DNA of 64,000 nt from Afifellaceae bacterium (GCA_028284625.1 JANQRH010000026.1:372001-436000); one strand, 5' to 3'. Shown: positions 18,344 to 27,246, counted from the first letter of the stretch. Numbers and translations are program-made. Notes: generated by a model not told the origin, from the letters alone.

Positions 18344-19051
18344 ATGGTCGCCACGCAGACGAAGCCGCTTGAACTTTATTACTGGCCGACGCCGAACGGC
18401 TGGAAGATCACGATCCACCTGGAAGAGCTCGGCGTTCCCTACGAGGTGAAATACGTCAACATCGGCAAAGGCGAGCAATTCACGCCCGAGTTCCTGGCGC
18501 TCTCGCCGAACAACCGCATGCCGGCGATCGTCGACCCCGAAGGGCCGGACGGCGCGCCGATCTCCGTGTTCGAATCCGCCGCCATCATGCTCTATCTCGG
18601 CCGCAAATTCGGCCGCTTCTATCCGCTCGACGACGAGCGCAAGCGCGTGCAGGTCGAGGAATGGCTGGCGTGGCAGGTCGCCAATGTCGGGCCGGTCTTC
18701 GGGCACGACAACCATTTCCGCCACTACGCGCCGGAGAAGGTGCCTTATGCCATGAAGCGTTTCGGCGACGAGTCGCATCGTCTTTACGGCGTGCTGGATA
18801 GGCGCCTTGATGGACGCGACTTCGTGGCCGGCGAGTACTCCATCGCCGACATGGCGTTGATCGGCTGGGTAAAAGGCTACGAGCGTCGCGACATCGACAT
18901 CGCCGAGTTCCCCAACGTCAAACGCTGGATCGACACCATGCTGGCGCGCCCCGCCGTTGCGAAGGGACTGGAGATCGGTGCGGAGATGCGCAGCAACCTG
19001 GCGACCGACAAGGACGCGCAAAAGGTGCTCTTCGGACAACGCGCACGTTGA
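18344..19051 (+). CDS. Glutathione S-transferase, YfcG/YghU-like
   Basis: 235 residues from ATG 18344, with AGGAGG six bases upstream. The N-terminal thioredoxin-like domain is LELYYWPTPNGWKITIHLEEL with the Nu-class Thr-Pro-Asn-Gly signature, and the glutathione site is NNRMPAIVDPEG followed by FESAAIMLYLG. The helical C-terminal domain contains DFVAGEYSIADMALIGWV. YfcG-like enzymes have disulphide reductase and peroxidase activity on glutathionylated substrates (family knowledge). No obvious operon partner. Confidence 0.9.
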   Translation: MVATQTKPLELYYWPTPNGWKITIHLEELGVPYEVKYVNIGKGEQFTPEFLALSPNNRMPAIVDPEGPDGAPISVFESAAIMLYLGRKFGRFYPLDDERKRVQVEEWLAWQVANVGPVFGHDNHFRHYAPEKVPYAMKRFGDESHRLYGVLDRRLDGRDFVAGEYSIADMALIGWVKGYERRDIDIAEFPNVKRWIDTMLARPAVAKGLEIGAEMRSNLATDKDAQKVLFGQRAR

Positions 19052-19320
19052 CGGTGCAAGCGCTGCGCATGTGCTGCGGCCTTTTTGCAACGCAGTGAAT
19101 GAAATGCAAAAAGCGTAGGTCTTGCGGTCGTCCAGTCGAGACAAGAAAACTCAATGTTTGCAGTATGTTGCATAAAAAATCGCGTAACCCGTAAACGCTT
19201 CATGAACCACTCGGTCACCGTCTGTTAAGCCGCGCTGTTAACGGTCGGTTTCGTCGAATGCGGAAGGTTTAGCCATTGGAGGCGGGCTTTGTGACCCGTC
19301 GGGCAAGGGAACGCAGTCAA

Positions 19321-19569
19321 ATGAGTATGCAGGTTGAAACGAACGTTGTTGGCGAGATGCAGCAGAGCTTCTTTGAGCTTGGTCTGGCCTACTCCACCGG
19401 TCGTGAGGGGCAGGTCGACCTGATCGAGGCGCATAAGTGGTTCAACATCGCCGCCGCGCGCGGCGACGAGGCCGCCGCGCAGCACCGCGAGGAGCTGGCC
19501 GGCGAGATGAGCCGCGAAGAGATCGCCGCCGCCTTGAAGGCCGCGCGGGAGTGGATCTCGGTCCACTAG
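19321..19569 (+). CDS. Small Sel1-like repeat protein
   Basis: 82 residues from ATG 19321; an upstream in-frame ATG at 19276 would add a basic 15-residue leader. One clear Sel1-type helical repeat is present: FFELGLAYSTGREGQVDLIEAH then KWFNIAAARGDEAAAQHR, with the usual Leu-Gly-x-x-Tyr and Trp-x-x-x-Ala-Ala positions. The C-terminal helix EEIAAALKAAREW follows. It is probably a cytoplasmic protein-interaction adaptor. This short single-repeat form is frequent in Rhizobiales. About 270 bases upstream contain no recognised gene. Confidence 0.72.
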   Translation: MSMQVETNVVGEMQQSFFELGLAYSTGREGQVDLIEAHKWFNIAAARGDEAAAQHREELAGEMSREEIAAALKAAREWISVH

Positions 19570-19654
19570 GGTACGGGACCGTCTCGTCCCCTAAGCGCGG
19601 GCGATCCGTCCGCGACGGCGATCCGTAGCGGACGCATTCGCGGCACTGCGCCGC

Positions 19655-19698
19655 TTGACATCTTTGTAAGCCATCGCTTACGGTAAGGCATGGCTTAC
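19655..19698 (+). promoter_or_regulatory. Promoter and two inverted-repeat operators of the ArsR gene
   Basis: A consensus -35 box TTGACA (19655-19660) is followed by two inverted repeats sharing one half-site: GTAAGC-n4-GCTTAC (19666-19681) and GTAAG-n6-CTTAC (19683-19698). The second overlaps the ATG at 19690. The -10 region falls inside the first operator around 19678. Placement fits autorepression by the ArsR-type product. The short distance means the transcript may be leaderless or nearly so. Confidence 0.68.
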
Positions 19699-20001
19699 GC
19701 AGAAGTCTTCTCCGCCTTGGCGGACCCGACCCGCCGGCACATCCTCGAAGCGCTGCGCCACGAGCCTAAAACCGTCGGCGAGCTGGCCGAGGGCCAGCCC
19801 GTCAGCCGGCCGGCGGTCTCACAACATCTCAAGGTCCTGGAAGCGGCACGACTGGTCAGCGTCGAGCCACGGGGCAACCGCCGCCTCTATCTCGTCAGGT
19901 GGGACGGCCTGGAGGACCTCCGCCAATACGTTGAGCATTTCTGGTCCGACGTGCTCTCCGCCTACGGCGCGGAGATCGCACGGCGTGCAGAGAAAACATA
20001 A
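19690..20001 (+). CDS. ArsR-family transcriptional regulator
   Basis: 103 residues, almost entirely a winged helix: FSALADPTRRHILEALRHEPKTVGELAEG, recognition helix SRPAVSQHLKVLEAARLV, wing EPRGNRRLYLVRWDGLE. There is no Cys-based metal site, so it belongs to the non-metal group often paired with SRPBCC/AHSA1 proteins. That partner starts 11 bases downstream. Two inverted repeats over the promoter and start codon are the likely operators. The signal that releases it is unknown. Confidence 0.93.
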   Translation: MAYAEVFSALADPTRRHILEALRHEPKTVGELAEGQPVSRPAVSQHLKVLEAARLVSVEPRGNRRLYLVRWDGLEDLRQYVEHFWSDVLSAYGAEIARRAEKT

Positions 20002-20012
20002 GGGGAGGGGTC

Positions 20013-20468
20013 ATGCTCGATCCGATCGTCAAGACCATCGACGTGCCGTGCAGCCAGGAGAAGGCGTTTCATGTGTTCGTGCATGAGATGGGCAGCTGGT
20101 GGCCGCTCCATAAGCGCTCCATGTCCATGCATGCCGGCGCGTCCGCCAAGGCATTGCAGGTTGAGCCGAAAGTGGGCGGCCGCATCGTCGAGATCGGTCA
20201 CGACGATACGGAGCATCATTGGGGCACCATCTCGTCCTACGATCCGCACGGCTTCGTGGCGATGGACTTTCACATGGGACTGCCACCCGACCAGGCGAGC
20301 CTCGTTGAGGTGCGCTTCACAACGCTTGCCGACGACAAGACGCGCGTTCAGCTGACGCAGAGCAATTGGGAGGCCTTCGGCGACATGGCCGAGATGATGT
20401 ACAAGGGCTACGGGTCCGGCTGGGTGATCATCTTTGAGGAGGCTTACAAGGAGGCCTGCGGCGGCTGA
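20013..20468 (+). CDS. SRPBCC/AHSA1-like protein
   Basis: 151 residues with an SRPBCC (START-like) fold: VKTIDVPCSQEKAFHVFVHEMGSWW at the N-terminus, a central VEPKVGGRIVEIGHD sheet, and a C-terminal long helix WEAFGDMAEMMYKGYGSGW. Such proteins have a hydrophobic cavity; those paired with ArsR regulators are mostly uncharacterised. GGGGAGGGG precedes ATG 20013. It is in an operon with the ArsR gene and converges on the liv-type operon, whose last stop codon is 11 bases further on. Confidence 0.9.
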   Translation: MLDPIVKTIDVPCSQEKAFHVFVHEMGSWWPLHKRSMSMHAGASAKALQVEPKVGGRIVEIGHDDTEHHWGTISSYDPHGFVAMDFHMGLPPDQASLVEVRFTTLADDKTRVQLTQSNWEAFGDMAEMMYKGYGSGWVIIFEEAYKEACGG

Positions 20469-20479
20469 ATATTGCGCGC

Positions 20480-21496
20480 CTAGGCCTTCGGCACGACCCG
20501 CCGCGTCAGCGCGAAGAGCTCCAGGCCCGTCTTGTCCTTGACGTAGCCCCAGAGGCCCTTCGGCGCGCGCAGCATGACGGCGATCGCCACAAAACCCAGC
20601 ACCAAGAGATAAGTGGTGCCGAGATCGGCAAGCGTCTCGCGTAAGAGGAAGAAGAGGATCGTCCCGATGATCGGTCCCTCGATCGTGCCGATGCCGCCGA
20701 TCACCACGATGAAGATGACGAAGGCTGTCCAGTCGTTCACGCTGAAGGCTGCGTCCGGCGAGATGCGCAGCTTCTGCAGGAAGATCAGCGCACCGACCGA
20801 TGCCGTCAGCGCCGCACTGATCACATAGACGAAGAACTTGGTGCGCCAGATGTCGATGCCGAGGCTTGTTGCCGCGAGTTCGTTGTCGCGGATGGCGGTG
20901 AGCGCCAGACCGCGCCGCGAGCGCAGCAGCATATAGACGACCGCAACGACGAGAACGGCGAGCCCCAGCGCCATCCAATAGGTGTAGGCTTCACGCAGGG
21001 ACCGGCTTGCCGCGATGCCCTTGACGATGCCGGCGGGCAAGCTTGTGCCGGAGCCGCCGCCCAGCGCCGAGACCTGCGCAAAGACCAGCCGAAAGACCTC
21101 CGCCACCACCCAGGTGCCGATCGCGAAATAGGCGCCACGCAGTCGGAAAATCAGCACCGCGATGGGCACGGCGAGCGCGGCGCCGGCCGCCGCCGCAAGC
21201 GGGATCGCCGCCAGCGGCGGCACGCCGAAGAAGATCGTGGCGGCGAAGAGGAAATAGCCGCCAAGCCCGACGAATGCCTGCTGGCCGACCGAGACGAGCC
21301 CGGCATAGCCCGCCAGGAGGTTCCACAGGCTCGCTAGCGCGACATAGAGGCAGATTTCGCTGATCAGCCGCATATCCGCACGGCCCGCCCACCATGGTGC
21401 GGCGATCAGGCCGATCAGCAAAAGCACGCCGATGAAGGCCGCGATCCGGCTGGCGGGCGACGCGCGGGCAACGATGTGATTGTCGGCAGCGCTCAC
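20480..21496 (-). CDS. Branched-chain amino-acid-type ABC transporter permease LivM
   Basis: 338 residues, GTG start in a 4-base overlap with the livH-type gene. About nine hydrophobic segments. The LivM signature LAGYAGLVSVGQQAFVGLGG is near the N-terminus, the cytoplasmic ATPase-contact loop is LTAIRDNELAATSLGID, and a VVIGGIGTIEGPIIG segment follows. Last gene of the operon. The transporter's substrate need not be an amino acid: LivFGHMK-type systems in such catabolic operons also carry aromatic acids, urea or other organic acids (family knowledge). Confidence 0.94.
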   Translation of the reverse strand: MSAADNHIVARASPASRIAAFIGVLLLIGLIAAPWWAGRADMRLISEICLYVALASLWNLLAGYAGLVSVGQQAFVGLGGYFLFAATIFFGVPPLAAIPLAAAAGAALAVPIAVLIFRLRGAYFAIGTWVVAEVFRLVFAQVSALGGGSGTSLPAGIVKGIAASRSLREAYTYWMALGLAVLVVAVVYMLLRSRRGLALTAIRDNELAATSLGIDIWRTKFFVYVISAALTASVGALIFLQKLRISPDAAFSVNDWTAFVIFIVVIGGIGTIEGPIIGTILFFLLRETLADLGTTYLLVLGFVAIAVMLRAPKGLWGYVKDKTGLELFALTRRVVPKA

Positions 21497-22365
21497 CCCT
21501 CAATCCTCGGAAAGAGGCCGCGCGGGCGCACAGCCAACACGAAAAGAAAGGCCAGATGACCGGCAAGCGTCTGCCAGCCGGGATGGATCTGAGCGCCGAT
21601 ATTCTGGCTGACGCCCAGAATGATTCCGCCAGCGAGCGTCCCCCACAGATTACCGAGCCCGCCGATTATCACCGCCTCGAAGCCGAAGATCAGACGCCCC
21701 GGTCCGATCGCCGGATCGAAGCTCGTGCGGATACCGAGGAACACGCCGGCAATGCCGACGACCGCCAGCGACAGCGCCATGGCAAGGCCGAAGACATGCG
21801 CCTTGTTGAGGCCCATGAGCTGCGCGATGTCCTGGTTGTCGGACGTGGCGCGAAAGGCACGGCCAAGTGCGGTGCGATAGAAGACAAGCTGCAGCCCGGC
21901 GATCACCGCAACGGCGGTGGCGAACATGATGAGCGGCAGCACGCCGAGGCTGATGCCGCCGGCGACCTCAAGGCTCGCCGTCTCGATGGCGCCCGCGTTC
22001 ATCTTCTGCGAGTCGGCCGTGTAGACCTCCAGCAGGCCGTTCTGAATGATGACTGACAGACCGAACGTGACGAGGAGCGGCGGCAGGATGTCGTCGCCCA
22101 GCGTGCGGTTGAGAACGCCGCGCTGCAGGACGTAGCCGATCGCCGCCATGGCCGGCACGACGATCATCAGCGAGGCGAGGGGGTGCACGCCGAGCGCGAT
22201 CGTGGTGGTCAGCCCCAGATAGGCGGCGAGCACGATAAGGTCGCCATGCGCGATGTTGACGAGCCGCATGACGCCGAAGATGAGCGAGAGCCCGGCGGCG
22301 AAGAGCGCGTATAGGCCGCCGAGAAGAACGCCCTGAACGATTGAGTTCACCCACTCCATCGTCAC
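21493..22365 (-). CDS. Branched-chain amino-acid-type ABC transporter permease LivH
   Basis: 290 residues with about eight membrane segments. The opening VQGVLLGGLYALFAAGLSLI and GVMRLVNIAHGDLIVLAAYL are typical of LivH. The coupling loop RATSDNQDIAQLMGLN is conserved. The start is either GTG 22365, which overlaps the livF stop codon, or ATG 22359. It pairs with the LivM-type permease to form the membrane channel. Confidence 0.94.
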   Translation of the reverse strand: MTMEWVNSIVQGVLLGGLYALFAAGLSLIFGVMRLVNIAHGDLIVLAAYLGLTTTIALGVHPLASLMIVVPAMAAIGYVLQRGVLNRTLGDDILPPLLVTFGLSVIIQNGLLEVYTADSQKMNAGAIETASLEVAGGISLGVLPLIMFATAVAVIAGLQLVFYRTALGRAFRATSDNQDIAQLMGLNKAHVFGLAMALSLAVVGIAGVFLGIRTSFDPAIGPGRLIFGFEAVIIGGLGNLWGTLAGGIILGVSQNIGAQIHPGWQTLAGHLAFLFVLAVRPRGLFPRIEG

Positions 22366-23066
22366 GTCCCGAAATAGGCGCGGGCGATGGCGTCACGCGA
22401 CGCGTCGGCAGAGGCGCTTTCCAGCGCAATACGGCCTTCCTGCAGGCAATAGACGCGGTCTGAGACCGCGATTGCCTTGGTGATGTCCTGCTCCACGATG
22501 ATGGCGCTCGTGCCTTCACGGATGATCTCCGGCAGCGCGTCGTAGATCGTCTTGATGACGATCGGCGCGAGGCCGAGGCTGATTTCGTCGAAGAGCAGCA
22601 TCTCCGGGTTGGCCATCAGCGCGCGCCCGATCGCCACCATCTGCTGCTGGCCGCCCGAAAGCGTGGTGGGCGGCATGTCTCGGCGTTCCTCAAGCACAGG
22701 GAAGAGTGCGTAGACGGCCCGCAGCGTCCACGGCCCGGAGCGGCCCACCTGGCCGCCAATGACGAGATTCTCTTCGACCGAAAGCGAGGGAAAGAGCTGC
22801 CGCCCCTCCGGCACCATGGCGATGCCGAGCTGTGCGACTTGATCAGCACGCATGCTGCCGATCGGCCGGCCCTTGAAAGCGACCATATCCGCCGCGTTGG
22901 TGAGGAGCCCGGCGACGCAGCGCATCAGCGTCGTCTTGCCCGCCCCGTTGGCGCCGATGATCGCCAGAACCTCGCCTGGCGCGACTGTCACGGAGACATC
23001 GAACAGCGCTTGGAAATCGCCGTAGAACGCGTCAAGCGCGCGTGTCTCAAGAAGCGCCTCAGGCAT
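22362..23066 (-). CDS. Branched-chain amino-acid-type ABC transporter ATPase LivF
   Basis: 234 residues from ATG 23066, which overlaps the end of the livG-type gene; the TTG at 23075 is less likely. Walker A is IGANGAGKTT, the signature TLSGGQQQMVAIGRALM, and Walker B EMLLFDEISLGL. Asp in the D-loop and the switch His region (VEQDITKA, with Gln in place of His) match the LivF subfamily, in which the switch residue is often altered. It forms a heterodimeric ATPase with the LivG-type protein. Confidence 0.94.
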   Translation of the reverse strand: MPEALLETRALDAFYGDFQALFDVSVTVAPGEVLAIIGANGAGKTTLMRCVAGLLTNAADMVAFKGRPIGSMRADQVAQLGIAMVPEGRQLFPSLSVEENLVIGGQVGRSGPWTLRAVYALFPVLEERRDMPPTTLSGGQQQMVAIGRALMANPEMLLFDEISLGLAPIVIKTIYDALPEIIREGTSAIIVEQDITKAIAVSDRVYCLQEGRIALESASADASRDAIARAYFGT

Positions 23067-23787
23067 CGGCTTCAATGCCGATATAGACTTCCTGCACTTC
23101 GCGGCTCGCCATCGTGTCGTGCGGATTGCCGTCGGCGATCTTGCGGCCGAAATCGAGCACGATCAGCCGGTCGACGACGGCAAGCAACGCGTGCACGACA
23201 TGCTCAATCCACACGATCGACACACCGGTGGAGCGGATGTCCTTGATCGTTCCGACCAGCGCCTCGCATTCATGCTGCGTCAATCCGCCGGCAATCTCGT
23301 CAAGCAACAGCAGGCGCGGCTTGGCGCAGAGCGCGCGCGCAAGTTCCAGGCGCTTGCGTTCCAGCAAGGTCAGGCTGCCGGCGAGCGCATTGGCCTTCGC
23401 CATGAGGCCGGTCTGCTCCAGCACATCGAGGCAAAGCGCGTCGGCGCGCCGCGCCGGTTCGCGCGCGCCCTGCGTGGCAGCGACAAGCAGGTTCTCAAAC
23501 ACGCTCATGCCGCCGAAGGGCTGAGGGATCTGAAACGATCGCGCAATCCCGGCGCGGCACCGATCCGCCGCCGATGTGCTTGTGATCATGCGGCCTTCAA
23601 ACGCGATGTCGCCAGCATCCGGCTTCAGCGTGCCGGTGATCAGATTGAACATGGAGGTCTTGCCGGCGCCGTTAGGGCCCACGACACCCAGAGCTTCACC
23701 GGCGGCGACGTCGTAGCTCAGCTGATCGGCGACGATCACCGCGCCGAACGATTTCTCCACATCACGAAGGCTCAAAATGGAGGCCAT
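23059..23787 (-). CDS. Branched-chain amino-acid-type ABC transporter ATPase LivG
   Basis: 242 residues. Walker A is [10 protein letters not shown], the signature region is SLTLLERKRLELARAL (LTLLERK replaces LSGGQ, usual in LivG), Walker B is LLLLDEIAGGLT, and the switch His lies in IEHVVHALL. The C-terminal strand GRKIADGNPHD is typical. It sits between the binding-protein gene upstream (68-base gap) and the LivF-type gene downstream, which overlaps it. Confidence 0.94.
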   Translation of the reverse strand: MASILSLRDVEKSFGAVIVADQLSYDVAAGEALGVVGPNGAGKTSMFNLITGTLKPDAGDIAFEGRMITSTSAADRCRAGIARSFQIPQPFGGMSVFENLLVAATQGAREPARRADALCLDVLEQTGLMAKANALAGSLTLLERKRLELARALCAKPRLLLLDEIAGGLTQHECEALVGTIKDIRSTGVSIVWIEHVVHALLAVVDRLIVLDFGRKIADGNPHDTMASREVQEVYIGIEADA

Positions 23788-23854
23788 GACGCCTCGTCAA
23801 TTGTGCGCGGCGCAGACGTCTTCGATTGGCCTGCGCCGTGCATGGGTCGCACTC

Positions 23855-25141
23855 CTAAAGCAGCTTCAATTCGCCGCCGATTGCGATCTCTGGCGCCGGC
23901 GCGTTGGACGTCACGACAAGATCGAACCCGTCGCCGGTCTTCTGCCACTGACCTGCCACGAGCGGCGTCTTGGTGACGTTCTTCACCGGGCCGGCGGCCC
24001 AGTTGACCCCGCCGACGATGGTCTGAATGTCGGTCGTGCGGATGGCATCGAGGATAGCGGCCGGATCGTCGAGATCGGCGGCGCGGCGGATCACGTCGGC
24101 GGTCACCTCAAACAGGGCGTGCTTAAAGCCGATCGGCTGCGTCCACGGCCTGCCGGTCGCCGCCACGTAGCCGTCGGCCAGCGCCTTGGAGCTTTCGCCC
24201 GTCAGGCTCGACGAGAACGGATGGTTCGGCGTCCACCAGATTTCCGTCGTGAGACCGTCGCCGCGATCGCCGAGCGATTCAATGACGGAGGGGAAGAGCA
24301 GCGCCTTGCCGATCGTCACGATCTTCGGGTTGAACCCCTGCTGCGCGCACTGGCTCCAGAACGTCGCGAAATCGGGCGGGATCATATTGCCCGTGACGAT
24401 CTCGCATTCGGCCTGCTTGAAGGCGGAAATCTGCGAGGTGAAATCGTCGTTGAGCGGCTGGTAGCGGCCCGGATCGGTCAGCGTGAAACCTGCGCCGGCA
24501 AGCGGCTTGGGAAGGCCGAGCTCCGGATCGCCCCAGGCATTACCGTCGGCATCATTGGGGAAGATGCCGCCAATCGCCTTGCTCACGCCGGGATGATCCC
24601 AAAGGTCCAGGAACGCGGCGATCACGTCCTCCAGGCCCCAGAAGAAGTGGTAGGTGTAGTCAAAGCCGACCGCCGGGTCGCCGGCGCGGCCGAAGAAATA
24701 CGGCTGCCACGGGCAGTCGGTGGTGATGCAAGGCACCTCGTTGACTTCAGCCTGGTCGGCGACGGGATTGGTGGTGTCCGGAGTGGAGGCGGCGACGATG
24801 ATGTCGACCTCTTCGCCGAGGATCAGGTCGGCGGCCACTTCCGCGGCGCGGTTCGGGTTCGACTGCGAATCCTTGGAGATGATCTCCACGCCATAGGACT
24901 TGCCGTTGTTCTCAAGACCGTCGGCGAAGATCGCTTCGATCGCGCCGAGCACATGCTCGTCGGCTTCGGCAAAACCGGCGAGCGGCCCTGTGCGTGGGCT
25001 GACATGGCCGACCTTGACGACCGGGTTCTGCGCGTAGGCGCGCGTGTGGCGCATGATCGCCGGCGCGGCGAGCGTTGCAGAGACGCCCGTCAGAAATGCG
25101 CGGCGGGTCGGGCGGTTCGACGCTGCTGATTTCGTCATCAT
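23855..25141 (-). CDS. ABC transporter periplasmic binding protein (LivK type, Tat signal)
   Basis: About 428 residues from ATG 25141, preceded by GGAGGA. The N-terminus carries a twin-arginine signal (RPTRRAFLTGVSATLAAPAI) with cleavage near AYA-QN, so the protein is exported folded. The mature domain is a type I periplasmic binding fold: VVKVGHVSPRTGPLAGFAEAD, GKSYGVEIISKDSQSNP, a VDIIVAASTPDTTNPVADQA strand, and a C-terminal FKHALFEVTADVIRRA helix. At this length it resembles binding proteins for amides, urea or aromatic acids as much as those for leucine. First of five transporter genes, 26 bases after the dehydrogenase gene. Confidence 0.93.
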   Translation of the reverse strand: MMTKSAASNRPTRRAFLTGVSATLAAPAIMRHTRAYAQNPVVKVGHVSPRTGPLAGFAEADEHVLGAIEAIFADGLENNGKSYGVEIISKDSQSNPNRAAEVAADLILGEEVDIIVAASTPDTTNPVADQAEVNEVPCITTDCPWQPYFFGRAGDPAVGFDYTYHFFWGLEDVIAAFLDLWDHPGVSKAIGGIFPNDADGNAWGDPELGLPKPLAGAGFTLTDPGRYQPLNDDFTSQISAFKQAECEIVTGNMIPPDFATFWSQCAQQGFNPKIVTIGKALLFPSVIESLGDRGDGLTTEIWWTPNHPFSSSLTGESSKALADGYVAATGRPWTQPIGFKHALFEVTADVIRRAADLDDPAAILDAIRTTDIQTIVGGVNWAAGPVKNVTKTPLVAGQWQKTGDGFDLVVTSNAPAPEIAIGGELKLL

Positions 25142-25167
25142 AGTTCCTCCCATGGGTGACGCGGCGC

Positions 25168-26097
25168 TTACGCCGAGCCGTCGGTCTCGTTTGCTTTTCT
25201 CAAATGGTTTTCCACGGCCGCACGCAGCGCGGCCGCACTTTCCGGCGTCCATTTGTGGAAGCCTTCGCCGCTCTTCATGCCGAGCCTTCCGGTCTCCACG
25301 AGATTGCGCAGATAGGGCGAGGGCTCGGCGCGCCGCTCAAGGTCGGCCACGACGTTCTCCTGCACGTCGAGCGAAAGGTCGGTGCCGACCAGGTCGGCGC
25401 TTTGCAGCGGACCGATCACGGCGAGGCGCCGCCCGAAGCTCAGCTTCACCACAATGTCGACGGCTTCTGCTGAACAGATGCCGTTCTCCACAAGGCTGAT
25501 CGCCTCGCGCCACAAAGCGTGCTGCAGGCGATTGCCGATGAAGCCAGGCACGTCCTTGTCGACCCGCACCGCCGTTTTGCCGACGGATTGAAGAAGCGCA
25601 ATCATCGCTTCCATCGCCGCCTCACTGGTCCATTCGGTGCGGATCACCTCCACCAGCGGAATGAAGTGCGGCGGGTTCCACCAGTGCGTTCCCAGCGCCC
25701 GCGACTTGTTTCCCAAACCACCGACGATCTTGGTGATCGGAATGACCGACGTGTTGGAGGCAAGCAGGCAATGCGCCGGCGCGGCCGCCTCCGCTTCCTT
25801 GAATATCTGCTGTTTAAGCGCGGGCTTCTCCGGCGCCGCCTCAAACATGACGTCTGCGTCAGCCAGACAGGCGGCAAGCGTGTCGGAAATCGTGATGCGG
25901 GCGTTGACCGCTTCTGCGTCTGCGTCCGTCCCGCCAAGCGCGCGCACGCTGTTGGAGACCCGCTCGCGAAGCCCTGCGCGTGTCTCCTCCATCGGATCGA
26001 AGGCGCGGACGTCATGACCGGCCTGCGCAAAAGTCAGCGCAATGCCATGGCCCATCATGCCGGCGCCGACGACTGCGATGGTTTTTGTGTCGCTCAT
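25168..26097 (-). CDS. 3-hydroxyacyl-CoA dehydrogenase-like NAD enzyme
   Basis: 309 residues from ATG 26097. NAD-binding Rossmann motif VVGAGMMGHGIALTFAQAGHDV, then LASNTSVIPITKI and the catalytic THWWNPPHFIPLVEVI, with the paired GFIGNRLQHALWREAISLVE helix leading into the dimerisation domain. At this length, single-function enzymes include 3-hydroxybutyryl-CoA, L-gulonate and L-carnitine dehydrogenases; the acyl group or sugar acid cannot be told from the sequence. It lies four bases after the SDR gene and is part of the leftward operon, where it would oxidise a pathway hydroxy intermediate. Confidence 0.9.
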   Translation of the reverse strand: MSDTKTIAVVGAGMMGHGIALTFAQAGHDVRAFDPMEETRAGLRERVSNSVRALGGTDADAEAVNARITISDTLAACLADADVMFEAAPEKPALKQQIFKEAEAAAPAHCLLASNTSVIPITKIVGGLGNKSRALGTHWWNPPHFIPLVEVIRTEWTSEAAMEAMIALLQSVGKTAVRVDKDVPGFIGNRLQHALWREAISLVENGICSAEAVDIVVKLSFGRRLAVIGPLQSADLVGTDLSLDVQENVVADLERRAEPSPYLRNLVETGRLGMKSGEGFHKWTPESAAALRAAVENHLRKANETDGSA

Positions 26098-26101
26098 CGG
26101 G

Positions 26102-26902
26102 TCAGCCCGCCGTGTAGCCGCCATCGGCGTAGAGGATGTGGCCGGTATAGAAATCCGATGCCTTGGAGGCGAGGAAGAGGAGGGGGCCAGCCAGATCCTC
26201 CGGCTCGCCGAGCCGTCCCTTCGGCACACGCGTGAGGAAGCCGCCGCGGACCTTCTTTGCCTCGTCGGTATCGGCGAACATCCACGCCGTCAGTGGCGAG
26301 CGAAACACGGTCGGCGCAATGGCGTTGACCGTGATGCCGGTGGCTCCAAGCTCGCAGCCGAGCGCCTTGGTGATCCCGTCGACCGCCGCCTTGGAGGCGC
26401 AATAGGCCGTGTAGCCCGCCGGATGGCCGAGCAATCCACGCGCCGACGACATCAACACGATCTTGCCGCCGTCGCCCTGCGCCTTCATCTGCTGCGTGGC
26501 CGCACGTGCCAGAAGCCACGATTGGGTGACGTTGGCGTCCATCACGTCGGTGAAGATCTCCGGCGCCATCTCGTCGATCTTCGCGATCTTGTTCATGCCC
26601 GACGCGACAACCAGAATGTCGAGGCGGCCAAATGCTGCGACCGTCGCTTCGACCATCGCCGCGCAAGAGTGTTCTGAATCGGGGCGGCTGTTGAGCGTCT
26701 GAACCTCAGCGCCAAGCGCCGTACACGCATCGGCGACCTCGCGAAGCGCATCGGCACTTCCGGCGGCAAGCATGAGCTTGCACCCCGCACCGGCGAGCGT
26801 TTGGGCAGCAACGGCGCCGAACGCGCCGGAAGCGCCGGTGATCAACGCGACCTTGCCGGCGACCTGGAAGAGCGACAGCGGATCGGCGAAGGCGGTGCTC
26901 AT
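26102..26902 (-). CDS. Short-chain dehydrogenase/reductase
   Basis: 266 residues from ATG 26902. It has all classical SDR elements: ALITGASGAFGAVAAQTLAG for the cofactor, an Asn-containing VVASGMNKIAKIDEM strand, catalytic Ser in VLMSSARG, Tyr/Lys in YTAYCASKAAVDG, and VNAIAPTVFRSPLTAWM near the substrate loop. C-terminal DFYTGHILYADGGYTAG is typical. Substrate unknown; in this operon it probably works with the neighbouring 3-hydroxyacyl-CoA-dehydrogenase-like enzyme. Its start overlaps the end of the cupin gene by 4 bases. Confidence 0.92.
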   Translation of the reverse strand: MSTAFADPLSLFQVAGKVALITGASGAFGAVAAQTLAGAGCKLMLAAGSADALREVADACTALGAEVQTLNSRPDSEHSCAAMVEATVAAFGRLDILVVASGMNKIAKIDEMAPEIFTDVMDANVTQSWLLARAATQQMKAQGDGGKIVLMSSARGLLGHPAGYTAYCASKAAVDGITKALGCELGATGITVNAIAPTVFRSPLTAWMFADTDEAKKVRGGFLTRVPKGRLGEPEDLAGPLLFLASKASDFYTGHILYADGGYTAG

Positions 26903-27246
26903 TTCGTGCTCGGAGGATAGGGGATGACGACCAGCATGGTGCACACGCGGTTCGACCGATTGACGATCTCGCGCACTTCGTCCGGCGCGATCGTGCAGGA
27001 ATCATAGGCGCCGAGAACGGTCTCCTCGCCGTCGATGATCACCGTCATCTCGCCGTCGAGCACGACATAGATCTTCTCAAACGGCGTGGAATCGGGGCCC
27101 GCGCCGCCGCCCGGCAAAAATTGCGACAGGCCCACCCATTGGTTCGTCGGTCCGCCATCCTCAAAGCCCTGCAGCCGCAATCCGACGACGCCGTGATGGT
27201 TGGGCGCGTCATAGGGCTCGGCGTCGGCGAAGCGCTTGACGAGCAT
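26899..27246 (-). CDS. Small cupin-domain protein
   Basis: 115 residues from ATG 27246, which overlaps the last base of the upstream hydrolase gene. Single cupin barrel: GLSQFLPGGGAGPDSTPFEKIYVVLDGEMTV covers cupin motif 1, though its usual HxH is replaced by a Ser/Thr-Pro-Phe-Glu, and SCTIAPDEVREIVNRS covers motif 2, where the His is also absent. It therefore may not bind a metal in the standard way. It could be an isomerase, a lactonase-like enzyme or a binding protein. It is translationally coupled on both sides, so its product is needed with the SDR and hydrolase. Confidence 0.87.
   Translation of the reverse strand: MLVKRFADAEPYDAPNHHGVVGLRLQGFEDGGPTNQWVGLSQFLPGGGAGPDSTPFEKIYVVLDGEMTVIIDGEETVLGAYDSCTIAPDEVREIVNRSNRVCTMLVVIPYPPSTK

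Noticed and set aside
23777-25129. 450-residue plus-strand frame opposite the LivK-type gene
   Set aside because: Antisense shadow; the minus-strand protein has a Tat signal and a clear binding-protein fold.
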